A DNA stretch of 38,089 nt, from contig NZ_JAUXXZ010000067.1 of NCBI RefSeq assembly GCF_030684675.1, forward strand, positions 1 to 38,089, written 5' to 3'. The notes under the pieces are model-generated. The model was not told where the DNA came from. It ran no database searches and saw only the letters and a list, made by a program, of their open reading frames with translations. Positions 8,100 through 15,719 of the stretch are shown here, one piece after another. This DNA comes from Daejeonella sp. (GTDB lineage: Bacteria > Bacteroidota > Bacteroidia > Sphingobacteriales > Sphingobacteriaceae). Numbering within the stretch: position 1 is the first letter of the stretch; every line of letters begins with the position of its first letter. A program made the translations under genes and the position numbers.

Positions 8100-9668
8100 A
8101 TGTCAAGTTTCAGATCCATTTTCGCTGCTTTTCCCATTATTGTTCTGACAGCAATGAGCAGTATTGCCCAACCAAAAAAACTGGAACAGAAAGCCCGTAC
8201 AGCAATGTTAGCTGCAACCCGTTTTATGGTAGAAAAAGCAAGTGTGAACGGAGGCTATGTTGCTCATTATCTTCCAGATTTCTCACGCCGCTGGGGAGAG
8301 CTGGAAGGTTTTAAAACTCAGGTTTGGGTTCAGGATCCCGGTACAGTGAGTATGGGAAATGTGTTTCTTGATGCCTATAAAGCTACCGGAGATGACTATT
8401 ACTATACAGCGGCAGAAAAAGTTGCATCGGCACTGATCTGGGGTCAGCTACCTGAAGGTGGATGGAATTATATGATTGATTTTGCCGGAGACCGTTCTTT
8501 AAAACAATGGTACAACACCATTGGTAAAAATGCATGGGGTTTTGAAGAATACTATTATTACTATGGAACTTCTACATTTGACGATTCCAATACTTCGGGT
8601 CCGGCTTCTTTTCTTCTCAGACTTTATCTTCAGAAGATGGATAGCAAATATAAACCGGCACTTGATAAAGCTATTCAGTTAATAATTGACAGTCAGTATC
8701 CGCTTGGCGGATGGCCACAGCGTTTTCCTCTTAAAGACAATCATCCTAAAAATGGCAAAGAAGATTATTCGGCATATTATACATTTAATGATGAAGTGAT
8801 TTCCGGAAACATAGACTTCCTGATTCAGTGTTATATCAATTTGGGAGAGGAACGTTTTCTTGATCCAATCCGTCGTGGGATGAATTTTTACCTGATTACT
8901 CAACAGGGGAATCCGCAGGGTGGTTGGGGACAACAATACAATATGGAACTTCAGGTTGCACATGCCCGTAGTTATGAACCACCTGCACTGATGCCAGGAT
9001 TTACCTATACCCATGTTTTGCTCCTGATGAAGTATTACCAGTTGACCGGCGACAGGAAATTCCTGGCACGTATTCCTGATGCGATCCAATGGCTTGAAAG
9101 TTGCCGCTTGCCCGCCGAAAAAAGCCTTGGGGGAACGCGTACCCATGCTACATTCATTGAGATCGGAACCAATAAAGGGCTTTATGCTCACCGCAAGGGT
9201 ACAGGAGTGAAGGATGGTCATTACTGGTGGGATTATGATGATAATAATCTGCTTGCACATTATGGGGGTAAAACCAATATTAATATTCAGTATCTTAAAG
9301 ATGAGTACCAGCGGGTAAACGCACTTTCAACTGAGGAAGCAAGCAGGAATTCACCCTTAAAAGCAGGAATGATCGAGGATGGTACTTTACCTCAGACCCA
9401 GTTTCTGCCAGCTAATTCTGCCGGAGCTATACCTGACGATACTATGGTATCGGTTATATTAAAAGCATTGGATCAGGATCGATGGCTCGTAAAACACATT
9501 CAAATCAGCAGGCCTTATTCGGTTTTACCGGATGGCTCGGAAATGAATACTGCGAAGCTCAGTGATGAAAATGGGAAGGGTATTGTCGATTTATCTGAAC
9601 AGCAATATATCTCCACACGTGAGTATGAAAAGAATATGGGATTATTAATCAGATATTTAAAAAAGTAA
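8100..9668 (+). CDS. PL10-like pectate lyase family protein, secreted
   Basis: 522 residues with a signal peptide ending near SSIAQ (about residue 23). The body is an alpha-helical toroid with segments recognisable from the pectic acid lyase family: 'SQYPLGGWPQRFPL', 'YYTFNDEVISGNIDFL', 'PQGGWGQQYN', 'ARSYEPPAL' and 'FLARIPDAIQWLE'. Family 10 polysaccharide lyases cleave polygalacturonate by beta-elimination; the members found in this kind of Bacteroidota cluster are more distant and their substrates are mostly unknown. There is only a 10-bp gap to each neighbour, a strong operon sign. With the heparinase II/III-type protein downstream it points to a uronate-containing glycan. The 193-residue frame on the opposite strand inside it is a shadow. 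Confidence 0.75.
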   Translation: MSSFRSIFAAFPIIVLTAMSSIAQPKKLEQKARTAMLAATRFMVEKASVNGGYVAHYLPDFSRRWGELEGFKTQVWVQDPGTVSMGNVFLDAYKATGDDYYYTAAEKVASALIWGQLPEGGWNYMIDFAGDRSLKQWYNTIGKNAWGFEEYYYYYGTSTFDDSNTSGPASFLLRLYLQKMDSKYKPALDKAIQLIIDSQYPLGGWPQRFPLKDNHPKNGKEDYSAYYTFNDEVISGNIDFLIQCYINLGEERFLDPIRRGMNFYLITQQGNPQGGWGQQYNMELQVAHARSYEPPALMPGFTYTHVLLLMKYYQLTGDRKFLARIPDAIQWLESCRLPAEKSLGGTRTHATFIEIGTNKGLYAHRKGTGVKDGHYWWDYDDNNLLAHYGGKTNINIQYLKDEYQRVNALSTEEASRNSPLKAGMIEDGTLPQTQFLPANSAGAIPDDTMVSVILKALDQDRWLVKHIQISRPYSVLPDGSEMNTAKLSDENGKGIVDLSEQQYISTREYEKNMGLLIRYLKK

Positions 9669-9678
9669 AACATTCTGA

Positions 9679-11475
9679 ATGAAATTCGAGAAAAAATTTC
9701 TGAAAAATCATAGAAACCCGGTAATCAGAACCGGAATGGTGCTGCTTCTTATTGCTCTTGTAATAATATCATGCTCAAAAATTTCCAGGACTTTGCCAGT
9801 CGGATTACCCGATAACGGCGGCTTGTTCCTTCCGGATAACTTCGAAGCGCTGGTTGTAGTAGACAGCATTGGTAAAGCCAGGCATCTGGCTGTGAATGAT
9901 AACGGAGATATTTATGTCAAATTAACCTTTAACCGGGCAATGAAGGGCTCAGGCGGTACCGTCGGATTGAGGGATTTGAATAAGGACGGCAAGGCTGATT
10001 CAATTGTTTATTTCGGTGATTATAAAGATATAGGTGGCTCTGCAGTTGGAATGACTATTCACGATGGTTATCTCTACACCAGTACTGTTAATCAGGTACT
10101 TAAGAATAAACTGACCCCGGGTCAGTTAGTTCCTCAAAGTAAAACAGAGGTTGTACTTACTGATCTTGATCCAAATGTTGCAAGAAACTGGCATACAACC
10201 AAACCTGTAGCATTTGACCTCAAAGGGTATATGTATGTTCCTTTTGGAACACCTTCAGATGCCGGTCAGGATATTACTAAATACGGTCCGATTGGAATAC
10301 CCGGTGGTAAAGGTTTGGATCCTTCACCTGAATTGGAAACCCATGGAGGAATCTGGAGGTTTGATGCATCCAAAACCAATCAAACCCAAAAGGACGGTTA
10401 TAAATTTGCGACGGGCATCAGGAGTGTTGTAGGTATGGTTTGGAGTCCGCTTGATGATAATTTGTATGCTGTAATGAATGGTATTGATAATTTTCGCACC
10501 ATTTTCCCTGATCTGTACACAGCATGGCAGGCGGCTGTTCTGCCTTCAGAGCCACTGCTCAAGGTTACAGAAGGCTCTGATTTTGGCTGGCCCTATGCTT
10601 ATTACGATCACATGTTAAAGAAAAATGTCTTGCAGCCCGGCTATGGTGGTGATGGTAAGATCATAGGAAGGGCCTCAAAATTTGACGCTCCTGTAATTGG
10701 TTTTCCAGGGCACTGGGCACCAATGGATGTGATGTTTTATCAGGGCAATCAATTCCCTGAGCGTTATAAACAAGGAGCTTTTGTCGCATTTCATGGTTCA
10801 ACCGATCGTTCACCTTATCCACAGGCAGGCTATATAGTATGTTTTGTGCCCTTTAAAGACGGGGCTCCTACCGGTGAATGGGAGGTATTTGCAGACGGTT
10901 TTACCGGAGTAGATACCGTGATTAATACCAGTGATGCAGTTTATCGTCCAATGGGACTTGCAACCGGACCTGATGGATCTTTGTATATATCTGAATCTAA
11001 TAAAGGAAAGATCTGGAGGATAATGTATAAGGGAGATAAGAAGGAATTCGGGGAGAAACAGCTTGCAGGTATGGAACTCAGAAAGAGCAGATCATACATT
11101 AAAACACCGGATGAGCTTAAAGATAATTTGCATAGAGGCGACCGTCTGGCTGGAAGTATTTTATATAATACCTATTGTGCATCCTGTCATCAACGGGATG
11201 GCAAAGGTGATAATAGTCGTTTCCCTCCGCTTGCCGGATCTGAATGGGTAACAGGTGATAAACAGAGACTGATCAGTGTAATTCTCAACGGACTGGATGG
11301 GGAAATAACAGTGAATGGACAATCCTGGCAGGGCATGATGCCTGCACATGCTGAATTTCTGGATGACCATGCCATTGCATCAATCTCGACCTATATCCGC
11401 CAGAGTTTTGGTAATAAAGCCGGACCAGTCAGTAGCCTTGAAGTTAATGAGGTAAGGAAGAAGTCCAGGAACTAA
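9679..11475 (+). CDS. Sorbosone dehydrogenase-like beta-propeller lipoprotein with C-terminal cytochrome c
   Basis: 598 residues. The N-terminal hydrophobic run ends in a lipobox with C32 (LVIISC), so it is membrane-anchored and extracytoplasmic. Residues 50-450 resemble the glucose/sorbosone dehydrogenase six-bladed propeller ('GDIYVKL', 'FATGIRSVVGMVWSP', 'GSDFGWPYAYYD', 'PMGLATGPDGSLYISE'). Residues 485-585 are a class I cytochrome c domain with C500-A-S-C503-H504 binding haem and a Met in 'GMMPAH' as the likely axial ligand. Such fusions oxidise a sugar at the propeller, usually with PQQ, and pass electrons to the haem. Whether the propeller binds PQQ is not visible. It starts 10 bp after the lyase gene. 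It would oxidise the sugar released outside the cytoplasm, for example aldose to aldonate. Confidence 0.82.
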   Translation: MKFEKKFLKNHRNPVIRTGMVLLLIALVIISCSKISRTLPVGLPDNGGLFLPDNFEALVVVDSIGKARHLAVNDNGDIYVKLTFNRAMKGSGGTVGLRDLNKDGKADSIVYFGDYKDIGGSAVGMTIHDGYLYTSTVNQVLKNKLTPGQLVPQSKTEVVLTDLDPNVARNWHTTKPVAFDLKGYMYVPFGTPSDAGQDITKYGPIGIPGGKGLDPSPELETHGGIWRFDASKTNQTQKDGYKFATGIRSVVGMVWSPLDDNLYAVMNGIDNFRTIFPDLYTAWQAAVLPSEPLLKVTEGSDFGWPYAYYDHMLKKNVLQPGYGGDGKIIGRASKFDAPVIGFPGHWAPMDVMFYQGNQFPERYKQGAFVAFHGSTDRSPYPQAGYIVCFVPFKDGAPTGEWEVFADGFTGVDTVINTSDAVYRPMGLATGPDGSLYISESNKGKIWRIMYKGDKKEFGEKQLAGMELRKSRSYIKTPDELKDNLHRGDRLAGSILYNTYCASCHQRDGKGDNSRFPPLAGSEWVTGDKQRLISVILNGLDGEITVNGQSWQGMMPAHAEFLDDHAIASISTYIRQSFGNKAGPVSSLEVNEVRKKSRN

Positions 11476-11539
11476 TGCCTAATCTGTTATTTACCACTTT
11501 ATTAATTGTACATTAATCACTTTAAATAATAAAAAAAAC

Positions 11540-12013
11540 ATGAAATCAACCATTTTATTAGGATCTCTACTCATTTTCGGATTGACATCCTGTGTAGGCA
11601 CTGTCTCAACAGACTCAGCAGAGTCCAAAAAAGCTATATCGGAGCGTAAAATAATTATGCCCGAAGGTTATAATCGTGGCCTTCCATTTACACCCGGCAT
11701 TCTGGTTGATGGGACTCTTTATGTTGCCGGATTTAGTGGTGAGGATGCAAAGACCGGTATTATTCCTGAAGAATTTGAAACAGAAGTAAAGCAGGCATTA
11801 GATAAGATTGGAGTGATTCTTAAAGAAGCTGATATGGATTACAAGGATGTAGTTTCTGTGCAGGTTTATATGACCGATATGGAACTATTTGAACGTATGA
11901 ATACAGTCTACCGCACTTATTTTGACGAACCACGTCCAACCCGTTCAATAATGGGAATTAAAAGTTTGATCGGACCTGCGAGAATTGAAATCACTGTTAC
12001 CGCCAAAAAATAA
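11540..12013 (+). CDS. RidA/YjgF-family protein with lipoprotein signal
   Basis: 157 residues. The N-terminus MKSTILLGSLLIFGLTSC carries a lipobox with C18, so this RidA domain (about residues 37-157) is predicted to be lipid-anchored outside the cytoplasm. The fold is clear: 'GILVDGTLYVAGFSGED', 'VKQALDKIGVILKEADMDYKDVV', 'VYMTDMELFERMNTVY', 'EPRPTRS' and 'IEITVTA'. R135 in PTRS aligns with the Arg105 of enteric RidA that holds the substrate carboxylate and is needed for imine/enamine hydrolysis. Classical RidA is cytoplasmic and clears 2-aminoacrylate made by PLP enzymes; here a Tat-exported PLP enzyme lies two genes downstream. A role in hydrolysing an enamine produced by that enzyme is an inference. 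Confidence 0.88.
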   Translation: MKSTILLGSLLIFGLTSCVGTVSTDSAESKKAISERKIIMPEGYNRGLPFTPGILVDGTLYVAGFSGEDAKTGIIPEEFETEVKQALDKIGVILKEADMDYKDVVSVQVYMTDMELFERMNTVYRTYFDEPRPTRSIMGIKSLIGPARIEITVTAKK

Positions 12014-12080
12014 TAAAATAGAGTTATATACCCACGCAGGATTATTTCCTGTAAAATTTTAAAAATACTGTTTATATAAA

Positions 12081-12821
12081 ATGAAGATTAATATATCTGA
12101 GAATCCGGTCGAATTAGGAAAAGTGTCTGCAGCCGCTGCAATTGAAGGAATTAAAAAAGCTATTGCTGAAAAGGGACAGGCCAATGTAATACTTGCAACC
12201 GGTGCAAGTCAGTTTGAAACATTAAAAAATATTGTTCTTGACCAGAGCATTGACTGGTCTAAAATGGTTATGTTTCATTTGGATGAATATATTGGATTGC
12301 CGGAAACCGAACCAGCAAGTTTCAGGAAATATTTAAAAGAGCGATTTCTTAATCTTGTCGCTCCACTAAAAGCCAGTCATCTGGTAAATGGCGAGAATGA
12401 TCCCACAGCAGAATGCAAGCGATTAAATGAGATCATCACAAAACATCCGATCGATGTAGCTTTGGTAGGGATTGGTGAAAACGGACACCTGGCTTTTAAT
12501 GATCCTCCGGCGGATTTCGACACGGAAATGCCTTATATTGTTGTAAATCTGGACGAAAAATGTCGTTTACAACAGTTTAATGAGGGTTGGTTTAAGACAA
12601 TAGAAGAAGTTCCGAAGCAGGCTATCAGTATGTCGATCAGGCAGATATGTAAGTCAAAAATGATAATATGTTCAGTTCCGGATGCCAGAAAAGCCGAGGC
12701 AGTTAAAAATTCATTGGAGAATGAGGTGAGCAATAATTTCCCCGCCAGTATCCTGCAGACTCATTCCAATTGCATTTTTTACCTTGATAAACCTTCGGCA
12801 TCATTACTCAGCAATAACTAA
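12081..12821 (+). CDS. Glucosamine-6-phosphate deaminase (NagB)-like protein
   Basis: 246 residues, no signal peptide, cytoplasmic. NagB-family motifs: 'ILATGASQ' at 37-44, phosphate binding; 'FHLDEYIGL' with D68, matching catalytic Asp72 of E. coli NagB; and 'GIGENGHLAFNDP' with H136, matching His143. The position of Asp141 is N134, as in Bacillus-type enzymes, and the position of Glu148 is D141, a conservative but unusual change. NagB converts glucosamine-6-phosphate to fructose-6-phosphate and ammonia; an alternative sugar-phosphate substrate is possible for this divergent branch. It starts 67 bp after the RidA gene and ends 11 bp before the PLP enzyme. Its presence hints that an amino sugar is handled by the locus. 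Confidence 0.8.
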   Translation: MKINISENPVELGKVSAAAAIEGIKKAIAEKGQANVILATGASQFETLKNIVLDQSIDWSKMVMFHLDEYIGLPETEPASFRKYLKERFLNLVAPLKASHLVNGENDPTAECKRLNEIITKHPIDVALVGIGENGHLAFNDPPADFDTEMPYIVVNLDEKCRLQQFNEGWFKTIEEVPKQAISMSIRQICKSKMIICSVPDARKAEAVKNSLENEVSNNFPASILQTHSNCIFYLDKPSASLLSNN

Positions 12822-12832
12822 TAAAAATCAAA

Positions 12833-14047
12833 ATGAAACGCAGAGATCTGATTAAATACCTATCCGTGGCTCCTTTGGCCGGCGGACTTAGTGGTGTGCC
12901 CTTTAATACTGCCAATGCAAGCGTGAATTCACTTGCAAAGCGCGATCTGATCAAAGAATTAGGATTGCGGACTTTCATTAACGCTTATGGAGTATATACT
13001 ACCCATACAGCCTCGCTAATGGCTGATGAGGTTATGGATGCGATTAAGGCTGCTTCAAAAAAATATGTGTTATACAATGATCTTCAGGATAAGGTAGGTG
13101 AAAAAATTGCCGCTATGTGTCATTCAGAGGCTGCTATGGTCACATCAGGCTGCTGGTCGGCACTTGTACTTGGAACTGCTGGAATTCTAACCGGAATGGA
13201 TAAGGCTAAAGTTTCCATATTGCCTGACGTCTCAGGTTTTGAAAGAAGCGAGGTTATTCTTCAGAAAACTCATAGTGGTTCATACGATCATGCACTGACT
13301 AATACAGGTATAAAACGTGTTTTTGTAGAGACAGCAGAAGAAATGGAAGCTGCAATTAATTCAAAAACTGCAATGACCTGGTTTTATAATGAAGCAGATC
13401 CATGGGGGAAAATTGGATATAAGCAATGGCTGGCTCTATCCCAAAAGCATAAAATACCTGCAATGATTGATATTGCTGCTGATGTACCTCCTGTTGAGAA
13501 TCTATGGAAGTTCAATGATATGGGTTATGATGTGGTTTGTGTTTCGGGTGGAAAAGCCATCCGCGGACCACAGAGTGCCGGTATTTTGATGGGCAAAAAA
13601 GAGATTATTGCCGCCGCCAGACTAAGTGCACCTCCCGGAGGAGGGAATATCGGTAGGGGTATGAAAGTGAATAAAGAGGAGATTTTCGGGATGTATGCAG
13701 CTCTTGATCGTTTTGTTAATCTGGATCATGGGAAAGAATGGCAGATGTGGGAAGACAGAGCCAATGTAATCCTGAATGCGGTGAAAAAGGTGAATGGTGT
13801 TAAGGCCGAAATTTTTGTCCCACCAATAGCTAATGTTACTCCAACCCTCCGAATCTCCTGGGATCAATCCTTGATTAAGTTAACTCCGAGGGAAATGAGT
13901 TTAAATTTGCGCAATGGTGAACCTTCTATTGAAGCACCAAAGAGTATCAATGATGCGATGATTCTTTCGGTATGGATGATGCAGCCGGGAGATGAAAAAA
14001 TCGTTGCAAAGCGATTTGCCGAGGAACTAATGAAAGCCAGAGTTTAA
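12833..14047 (+). CDS. Tat-exported SelA-like PLP-dependent enzyme
   Basis: 404 residues. The N-terminus MKRRDLIKYLSVAPLAGG is a Tat-type signal, cleaved near residue 29. The mature part is a fold-type I PLP enzyme of the SelA/DgaE-like branch: 'AYGVYTTHTASLMADEV', 'AAMVTSGCWSALVLGTAGI', 'AMIDIAADVPP' with the ring-stacking Asp, and 'VSGGKAIRGPQSAGIL' where K241 should form the Schiff base. Relatives include D-glucosaminate-6-phosphate ammonia-lyase, and such genes often sit next to amidohydrolases as here (gap 36 bp). It is not a selenocysteine synthase, since no selenium genes accompany it. Tat export fits an enzyme that must fold around PLP before leaving the cytoplasm. The likely chemistry is an alpha,beta-elimination releasing ammonia through an enamine. 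The substrate is unknown. Confidence 0.82.
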   Translation: MKRRDLIKYLSVAPLAGGLSGVPFNTANASVNSLAKRDLIKELGLRTFINAYGVYTTHTASLMADEVMDAIKAASKKYVLYNDLQDKVGEKIAAMCHSEAAMVTSGCWSALVLGTAGILTGMDKAKVSILPDVSGFERSEVILQKTHSGSYDHALTNTGIKRVFVETAEEMEAAINSKTAMTWFYNEADPWGKIGYKQWLALSQKHKIPAMIDIAADVPPVENLWKFNDMGYDVVCVSGGKAIRGPQSAGILMGKKEIIAAARLSAPPGGGNIGRGMKVNKEEIFGMYAALDRFVNLDHGKEWQMWEDRANVILNAVKKVNGVKAEIFVPPIANVTPTLRISWDQSLIKLTPREMSLNLRNGEPSIEAPKSINDAMILSVWMMQPGDEKIVAKRFAEELMKARV

Positions 14048-14083
14048 AAAGCCCGGCAATTTTTAATTTTTAATTTATACTTC

Positions 14084-15337
14084 ATGCTACGCAAACTATC
14101 CCTGCTTTTATTGACAACAATATTCATTTCAAGCAATGTTGAGGCTCAAAGACCCTATAGAATACTTATAAAGGGTGGTCATGTAATTGATGCTAAGAAT
14201 AGCATCAACGAAAAAATGGATGTGGCCATTCAGGAAGGAAAAATTGTCAGAGTTGCAAAGAACATTGACACCGCCCTAGCTGTTCAGGTAGTTGATGCTG
14301 CTGGAATGTATGTTACTCCCGGACTGATCGATCTGCATGCCCATGTTTTTTATGGATTTGACCCTGACAGTTATCTGAGTGGGGGTACAGTAGCTGTACT
14401 CCCTGATCAGTCAACTTTCCGCGCCGGCGTTACAACAGTTGTGGATGCAGGAGGTGCTGGTTGGAGATCCTTCCCGACTTTCAAGAAGAATATTATTGAT
14501 GTCTCAAAAACCAGGGTTCTTTCTTTATTAAATATAGTAGGAGAGGGTATGAAGGGTATTGAAAAGTATGAACAGAATGTTAGTGATATGGATGCAAAAA
14601 AAACTGCTGAAGTTGCACTGGCGAACAAGAATGATGTTGTTGGTTTTAAGGTGGCGCATTTTACAGGCTCCGAATGGACACCGATCAGTAGGGGAGTAGA
14701 AGCCGGGAAACTTGCCAATATGCCAGTGATGATTGATCTGAATACCCTTTTTATATCTATTGAAGAGCTATTCACTAAATATCTCCGTCCAGGGGATATT
14801 TACACCCACACCTTCATCCAGTCGTCAAGGGGGGTAGTTGAGCCCATAGTTGATCTTAAAACAAAGAAATTTAAGCTATTTGTTCTGGAAGCTCAACGAA
14901 AAGGGATCATATTTGATGTTGGTTTTGGTGGAGGCAGTTTTAACTTCAACCAGGCTTTGCCGGCATTAAAAGCTGGATTTTATCCAAATACTATGGGAAC
15001 TGACTTACATCAGGGTAGTGTGAATGGTGCGATGAAAGATCAGTTAAATGTTTTGTCCATATTCATGGCGATGGGAATGAAATTTCCTGATATGATCAAA
15101 GCCAGTACCTGGACTCCTGCACAAGTTATTAAGCGCGAAGAACTGGGAAACCTTTCGGAAGGAGCGTTGGCGGATGTAGCAATATTAAGTATTCGTGACG
15201 GTAAATTTGGTTTTCGCGATGTGGCCGGAAACAGATTTGATGGTAAACAAAAGATCGATTGTGAGCTAACAATCCGGGATGGAAAGATTGTATATGATTT
15301 GAATGCAATAGCCGGCCTGATCAATCAGTCCAAATAA
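14084..15337 (+). CDS. Secreted amidohydrolase/deacetylase-family metallohydrolase
   Basis: 417 residues with a signal peptide ending near residue 21 (SSNVEAQ). Amidohydrolase-superfamily features: beta-strand 'ILIKGGHVIDAKNSINEKMDVAIQEGKI', H85-A-H87 metal pair in 'GLIDLHAHVF', K189 in 'VGFKVAHF' as the probable carboxylated lysine, H242 in 'YTHTF' and D307 in 'MGTDLHQ'. The other metal histidine, expected in 'DVGHG', is F281 here ('DVGFGGGSF'). The group containing Atu3266 and EF0837 is paired with SelA-like genes and deacetylates small N-acyl or O-acyl acids. By context this one would remove an acyl group from the substrate of the neighbouring PLP enzyme. It is the last gene of the first block and is followed by a repeat-filled gap. 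Confidence 0.82.
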   Translation: MLRKLSLLLLTTIFISSNVEAQRPYRILIKGGHVIDAKNSINEKMDVAIQEGKIVRVAKNIDTALAVQVVDAAGMYVTPGLIDLHAHVFYGFDPDSYLSGGTVAVLPDQSTFRAGVTTVVDAGGAGWRSFPTFKKNIIDVSKTRVLSLLNIVGEGMKGIEKYEQNVSDMDAKKTAEVALANKNDVVGFKVAHFTGSEWTPISRGVEAGKLANMPVMIDLNTLFISIEELFTKYLRPGDIYTHTFIQSSRGVVEPIVDLKTKKFKLFVLEAQRKGIIFDVGFGGGSFNFNQALPALKAGFYPNTMGTDLHQGSVNGAMKDQLNVLSIFMAMGMKFPDMIKASTWTPAQVIKREELGNLSEGALADVAILSIRDGKFGFRDVAGNRFDGKQKIDCELTIRDGKIVYDLNAIAGLINQSK

Positions 15338-15376
15338 ATACTGTTTTCAGTTAGATTGTAATTGCGGGCACAAAGA

Positions 15377-15514
15377 TTTGTCATTGCAAACTCAGCACTT
15401 TGTCATTGCGAGCGCAGCACTTTGTCATTGCGAGCGCAGCGCTTTGTCATTGCGAGCGAAGCGCGGCAATCCTCTAAATGCCATGGGATTGCTTCGTTGC
15501 TCTTGCAATGACAG
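15377..15514. repeat. Four tandem 22-bp repeats plus inverted arm (Bacteroidota GTCATTGCGAGC family)
   Basis: Four contiguous 22-bp copies of TTTGTCATTGCGAGCGCAGC-type sequence start at 15377, 15399, 15421 and 15443; the first is the most diverged. After the fourth copy, GGCAATCC leads through a short spacer to an imperfect reverse complement of the last copy at 15486-15514 (GGATTGCTTCG, then TTGCAATGACAG), so the RNA could fold into one long hairpin with a 13-base loop. This word is a familiar dispersed intergenic repeat in Bacteroidota. It lies between the amidohydrolase and the sigma factor genes and may terminate the first block. Confidence 0.85.
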
Positions 15515-15682
15515 TTAGATTGCTTCCTATAGGGTGTTTGCTTTCAAAATGATCAGCTTTATGTGCTGATATTAGAATGTTGAAAAAAATAATATATTTT
15601 TTTTTGGATTTTCGGGTACGTAAACGTAACTTACATTTAAATATTCAATTTACATCTCAGGATAACTATAACTATATCTGTA

Positions 15683-15690
15683 TAGTTTTG
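15683..15690 (+). promoter_or_regulatory. Putative -7 box for the ECF sigma factor gene
   Basis: TAGTTTTG matches TAnnTTTG exactly, 29 bases before the ATG at 15720. No -33 TTG is found at the right distance. The rest of the 15515-15682 stretch is AT-rich with no other recognisable feature. Confidence 0.4.
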
Positions 15691-15719
15691 AATTATTGTA
15701 TTGTTTCGAAAAATAGTAA

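Noticed and set aside
8679-9260. 193-residue minus-strand frame inside the pectate lyase gene
   Set aside because: It has low-complexity, Ile-rich composition, no family motif, and lies wholly inside a well-supported gene on the other strand.
12833-14047. Selenocysteine synthase (SelA)
   Set aside because: An export signal, no selD/selB or tRNA-Sec in view, and the adjacent amidohydrolase all fit the SelA-like ammonia-lyase group instead.
15377-15464. CRISPR-like array
   Set aside because: The four 22-bp copies are contiguous with no spacers and no cas genes are nearby; it is a tandem repeat.
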